Shown one piece after another: positions 62,141 through 64,000 of a DNA stretch of 64,000 nucleotides. The notes beneath the pieces were generated by a model, which saw only the letters and a program-made list of their open reading frames with translations, searched no databases and was not told the origin of the DNA. The position numbers and the translations under genes are program-made. The stretch's first letter is position 1; each line of letters begins with the position of its first letter. Source of the DNA: Oceanibaculum pacificum. GTDB lineage: Bacteria; Pseudomonadota; Alphaproteobacteria; Oceanibaculales; Oceanibaculaceae. The stretch lies in the NCBI RefSeq assembly GCF_001618175.1, contig NZ_LPXN01000094.1, positions 1-64,000 of the forward strand. The letters are read 5' to 3'.

Positions 62141-64000
62141 TTACTGCGCCAGCGCGGCCAGCAGCAGGATGGCGACGATGTTGATGATCTTGATCATCGG
62201 ATTCACCGCCGGGCCGGCCGTATCCTTGTAAGGATCGCCGACCGTATCGCCGGTCACCGCGGCCTTGTGGGCCTCGGACCCCTTGCCGCCGTGATTGCCG
62301 TCCTCGATGTACTTCTTGGCATTGTCCCAGGCGCCGCCGCCCGAGGTCATTGAGATGGCGACGAACAGGCCGGTGACGATGGTGCCCAGCAGCATCGCGC
62401 CGACCGCGGTGAAGGCCGCCGTCTGGCCGCCGACGATGGCGATGGCGACATACAGCACCACCGGCGCCAGCACCGGCAGCAAGGAGGGCACGATCATCTC
62501 CTTGATCGCCGCCTTGGTCAGCATATCCACGGCATTGCCGTATTCCGGCTTGGCCTTGTGCTCCATGATGCCCGGGATTTCCCGGAACTGACGGCGCACC
62601 TCAACCACCACGGCGCCGGCGGCGCGGCCCACGGCGGTCATGCCCATGGCGCCGAACAGGTAAGGCAGCAACCCGCCGAAGAACAGCCCCACCACCACAT
62701 AGGGGTCCTGCAGGCGGAACTGCACGTCCAGATCCGGGAAATAATGCCGCAGATCCTCGGTATAGGCGGCGAACAGCACCAGCGCCGCCAGCGCGGCGGA
62801 GCCGATGGCATAGCCCTTGGTGACCGCCTTGGTGGTGTTGCCCACGGCATCCAGCGCGTCCGTCACCTCGCGCACCTCGGGCGGCAGATCGGCCATCTCG
62901 GCGATGCCGCCGGCATTGTCGGTGACCGGGCCGTAGGCATCCAGCGCCACCACCATGCCGGCCAGCGCCAGCATCGTGGTCGCGGCGATGGCGATGCCGA
63001 ACAGGCCGGCGGCGATGTAGGCGATCAGGATGCCGGCGCAGATGACGATCACCGGCAAGGCGCAGGCCTCCATCGACATGGCGAGGCCCTGGATGATGTT
63101 GGTGCCGTGCCCGGTCTCCGACGCCTTGGCGATGCTGCGCACCGGCCGGAAATCGGTGCCGGTGTAATATTCGGTGATCCAGACCAGCAGACCGGTCACC
63201 GCCAGGCCGACAAAGGCGCAGATCAGCAGCCCGCCGCCGGTCACGCTGCGGCCCTCGGTCATCTCCAGCGGCGTGGAGAAGCCCAGCATCATGGCGGTGG
63301 CGATGACAATCAGCACGCCCGAGATCAGGCCGGTGACGATCAACCCCTTATAGAGCGCCGCCATGATCTTGCGGCTGCCCCCCAGCTTCACGAAGAAGGT
63401 GCCCGCGACCGACCCCAGAATGCAGACCGCGCCGATGACCAGCGGGTAGAGCATCAGCGTCGATTGCAGCGCCGGTACGAAGAAGATCGCCGCCAGCAGC
63501 ATGGTCGCGACGACGGTGACGGCATAAGTCTCGAACAGGTCGGCGGCCATGCCGGCGCAATCGCCAACATTGTCGCCCACATTATCGGCGATCACCGCCG
63601 GGTTGCGGGGATCGTCCTCCGGGATGCCGGCCTCGATCTTGCCGACCAGGTCCGCGCCGACATCGGCGCCCTTGGTGAAGATACCGCCGCCCAGGCGGGC
63701 GAAGATCGAAATCAGCGACGCGCCGAAGCTCAGCGCCACCAGCGCTTCCAGAATGCCGCGCAGGGGCGTGCCCATCTGCAGCAGCGCCAGGTAGTAGAGC
63801 GATACGCCCAGCAGGCCCAGGCCGACCACCAGCATGCCGGTGATGGCCCCCGACTTGAAGGCGATGTCGAGCGCCGGCTCCATCCCCTGGCGCGCGGCCT
63901 CGGCGGTGCGCACATTGGCGCGCACCGACACGTTCATGCCGACATAGCCGGCAATGCCCGACAATACCGCGCCAATCACGAAACCAACCGCCGTCAGAAC
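62141..64000 (-). CDS. hppA: K+-insensitive pyrophosphate-energised proton pump (5' end beyond window)
   Basis: 620 codons of a membrane H+-pyrophosphatase; the frame is open to the window edge, so the N-terminal 60-90 residues are missing. PPi-binding loop [20 protein letters not shown], then [19 protein letters not shown], many membrane helices, and the second acidic set DNAKKYIE...[14 protein letters not shown] near the end. [19 protein letters not shown] has Lys and Thr at the positions that define the K+-independent class. It couples PPi hydrolysis to proton pumping. The last start of conserved sequence is not in view, so the start codon is unknown. Confidence 0.95.
   Translation of the reverse strand, partial: VLTAVGFVIGAVLSGIAGYVGMNVSVRANVRTAEAARQGMEPALDIAFKSGAITGMLVVGLGLLGVSLYYLALLQMGTPLRGILEALVALSFGASLISIFARLGGGIFTKGADVGADLVGKIEAGIPEDDPRNPAVIADNVGDNVGDCAGMAADLFETYAVTVVATMLLAAIFFVPALQSTLMLYPLVIGAVCILGSVAGTFFVKLGGSRKIMAALYKGLIVTGLISGVLIVIATAMMLGFSTPLEMTEGRSVTGGGLLICAFVGLAVTGLLVWITEYYTGTDFRPVRSIAKASETGHGTNIIQGLAMSMEACALPVIVICAGILIAYIAAGLFGIAIAATTMLALAGMVVALDAYGPVTDNAGGIAEMADLPPEVREVTDALDAVGNTTKAVTKGYAIGSAALAALVLFAAYTEDLRHYFPDLDVQFRLQDPYVVVGLFFGGLLPYLFGAMGMTAVGRAAGAVVVEVRRQFREIPGIMEHKAKPEYGNAVDMLTKAAIKEMIVPSLLPVLAPVVLYVAIAIVGGQTAAFTAVGAMLLGTIVTGLFVAISMTSGGGAWDNAKKYIEDGNHGGKGSEAHKAAVTGDTVGDPYKDTAGPAVNPMIKIINIVAILLLAALAQ

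Overview
The window is a 64-kb stretch of housekeeping chromosome from a GC-rich alphaproteobacterium, most likely of the order Rhodospirillales. The evidence for this is the gene order dusB-ntrB-ntrC-ntrY-ntrX-trkA followed by hfq-hflX, a fused ispDF, a pyruvate dehydrogenase operon whose E1-beta subunit carries its own lipoyl domain, a ubiquinol-cytochrome c chaperone next to yceD, and a K+-insensitive H+-pyrophosphatase. The genus cannot be fixed from sequence alone. I see no prophage, insertion sequence, CRISPR array, rRNA or replication origin, and no gap between genes exceeds 300 bases.

Layout. 0-6.5 kb is the most accessory part: a DsbA/FrnE-like oxidoreductase, an acyl-CoA ligase with a NIPSNAP protein, a 42-residue membrane peptide, two tandem paralogous genes of unknown function behind a Fur-box-like operator, a periplasmic serine hydrolase, and an AT-rich membrane-protein gene against the 3' end of tRNA-Ser(TGA). 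6.5-16.3 kb reads rightwards: a YdcF-like protein, a lytic transglycosylase, rlpA, a D,D-carboxypeptidase, tmk, holB, metG, a TatD nuclease, a PhnP-like metallo-hydrolase and a GNAT enzyme. These are cell-wall and replication/translation functions, many with touching or overlapping ends. 16.2-19.8 kb holds a lipoprotein esterase, a methyltransferase, mazG and a short-chain dehydrogenase. 19.8-33.8 kb reads leftwards: an inositol-phosphatase-like enzyme, hflX, hfq, a HAD phosphatase, a D-amino-acid transaminase, trkA, ntrX, ntrY, ntrC, ntrB, dusB and a YpjD/CcsA-like membrane protein. 34-36.5 kb reads rightwards: a small conserved protein, ispDF, pgpA and pncC.

36.6-49.8 kb reads leftwards and is central metabolism: a Coq10/RatA-like START protein, lipA, lpdA, a cupin, pdhC, pdhB, pdhA, an FtsB/DivIC-like protein, eno, kdsA, pyrG, secG and tpiA. 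Lipoate synthesis lies directly beside the lipoyl-bearing complex that needs it. 50-55.5 kb reads rightwards: a PpiD-like periplasmic chaperone, a trpE without trpG/D/C, two conserved hypotheticals and a response regulator with an HPt-like C-terminus. 55.5-64 kb has a class II aldolase, tRNA-Pro(GGG), a MerR regulator, ihfA, fabH-plsX-rpmF-yceD, a CBP3-like chaperone, bamE on the opposite strand, and the 3' part of hppA running off the window.

No large novel system is evident. The most interesting unexplained items are the Fur-box-controlled paralogue pair, palindromes at the dusB-ntr promoter and beside the pdh operon, a stem that could mask the ihfA ribosome-binding site, the response-regulator/HPt fusion with its unknown neighbours, and the AT-rich gene at tRNA-Ser. 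All function calls rest on reading motifs and gene order; no database search was run.
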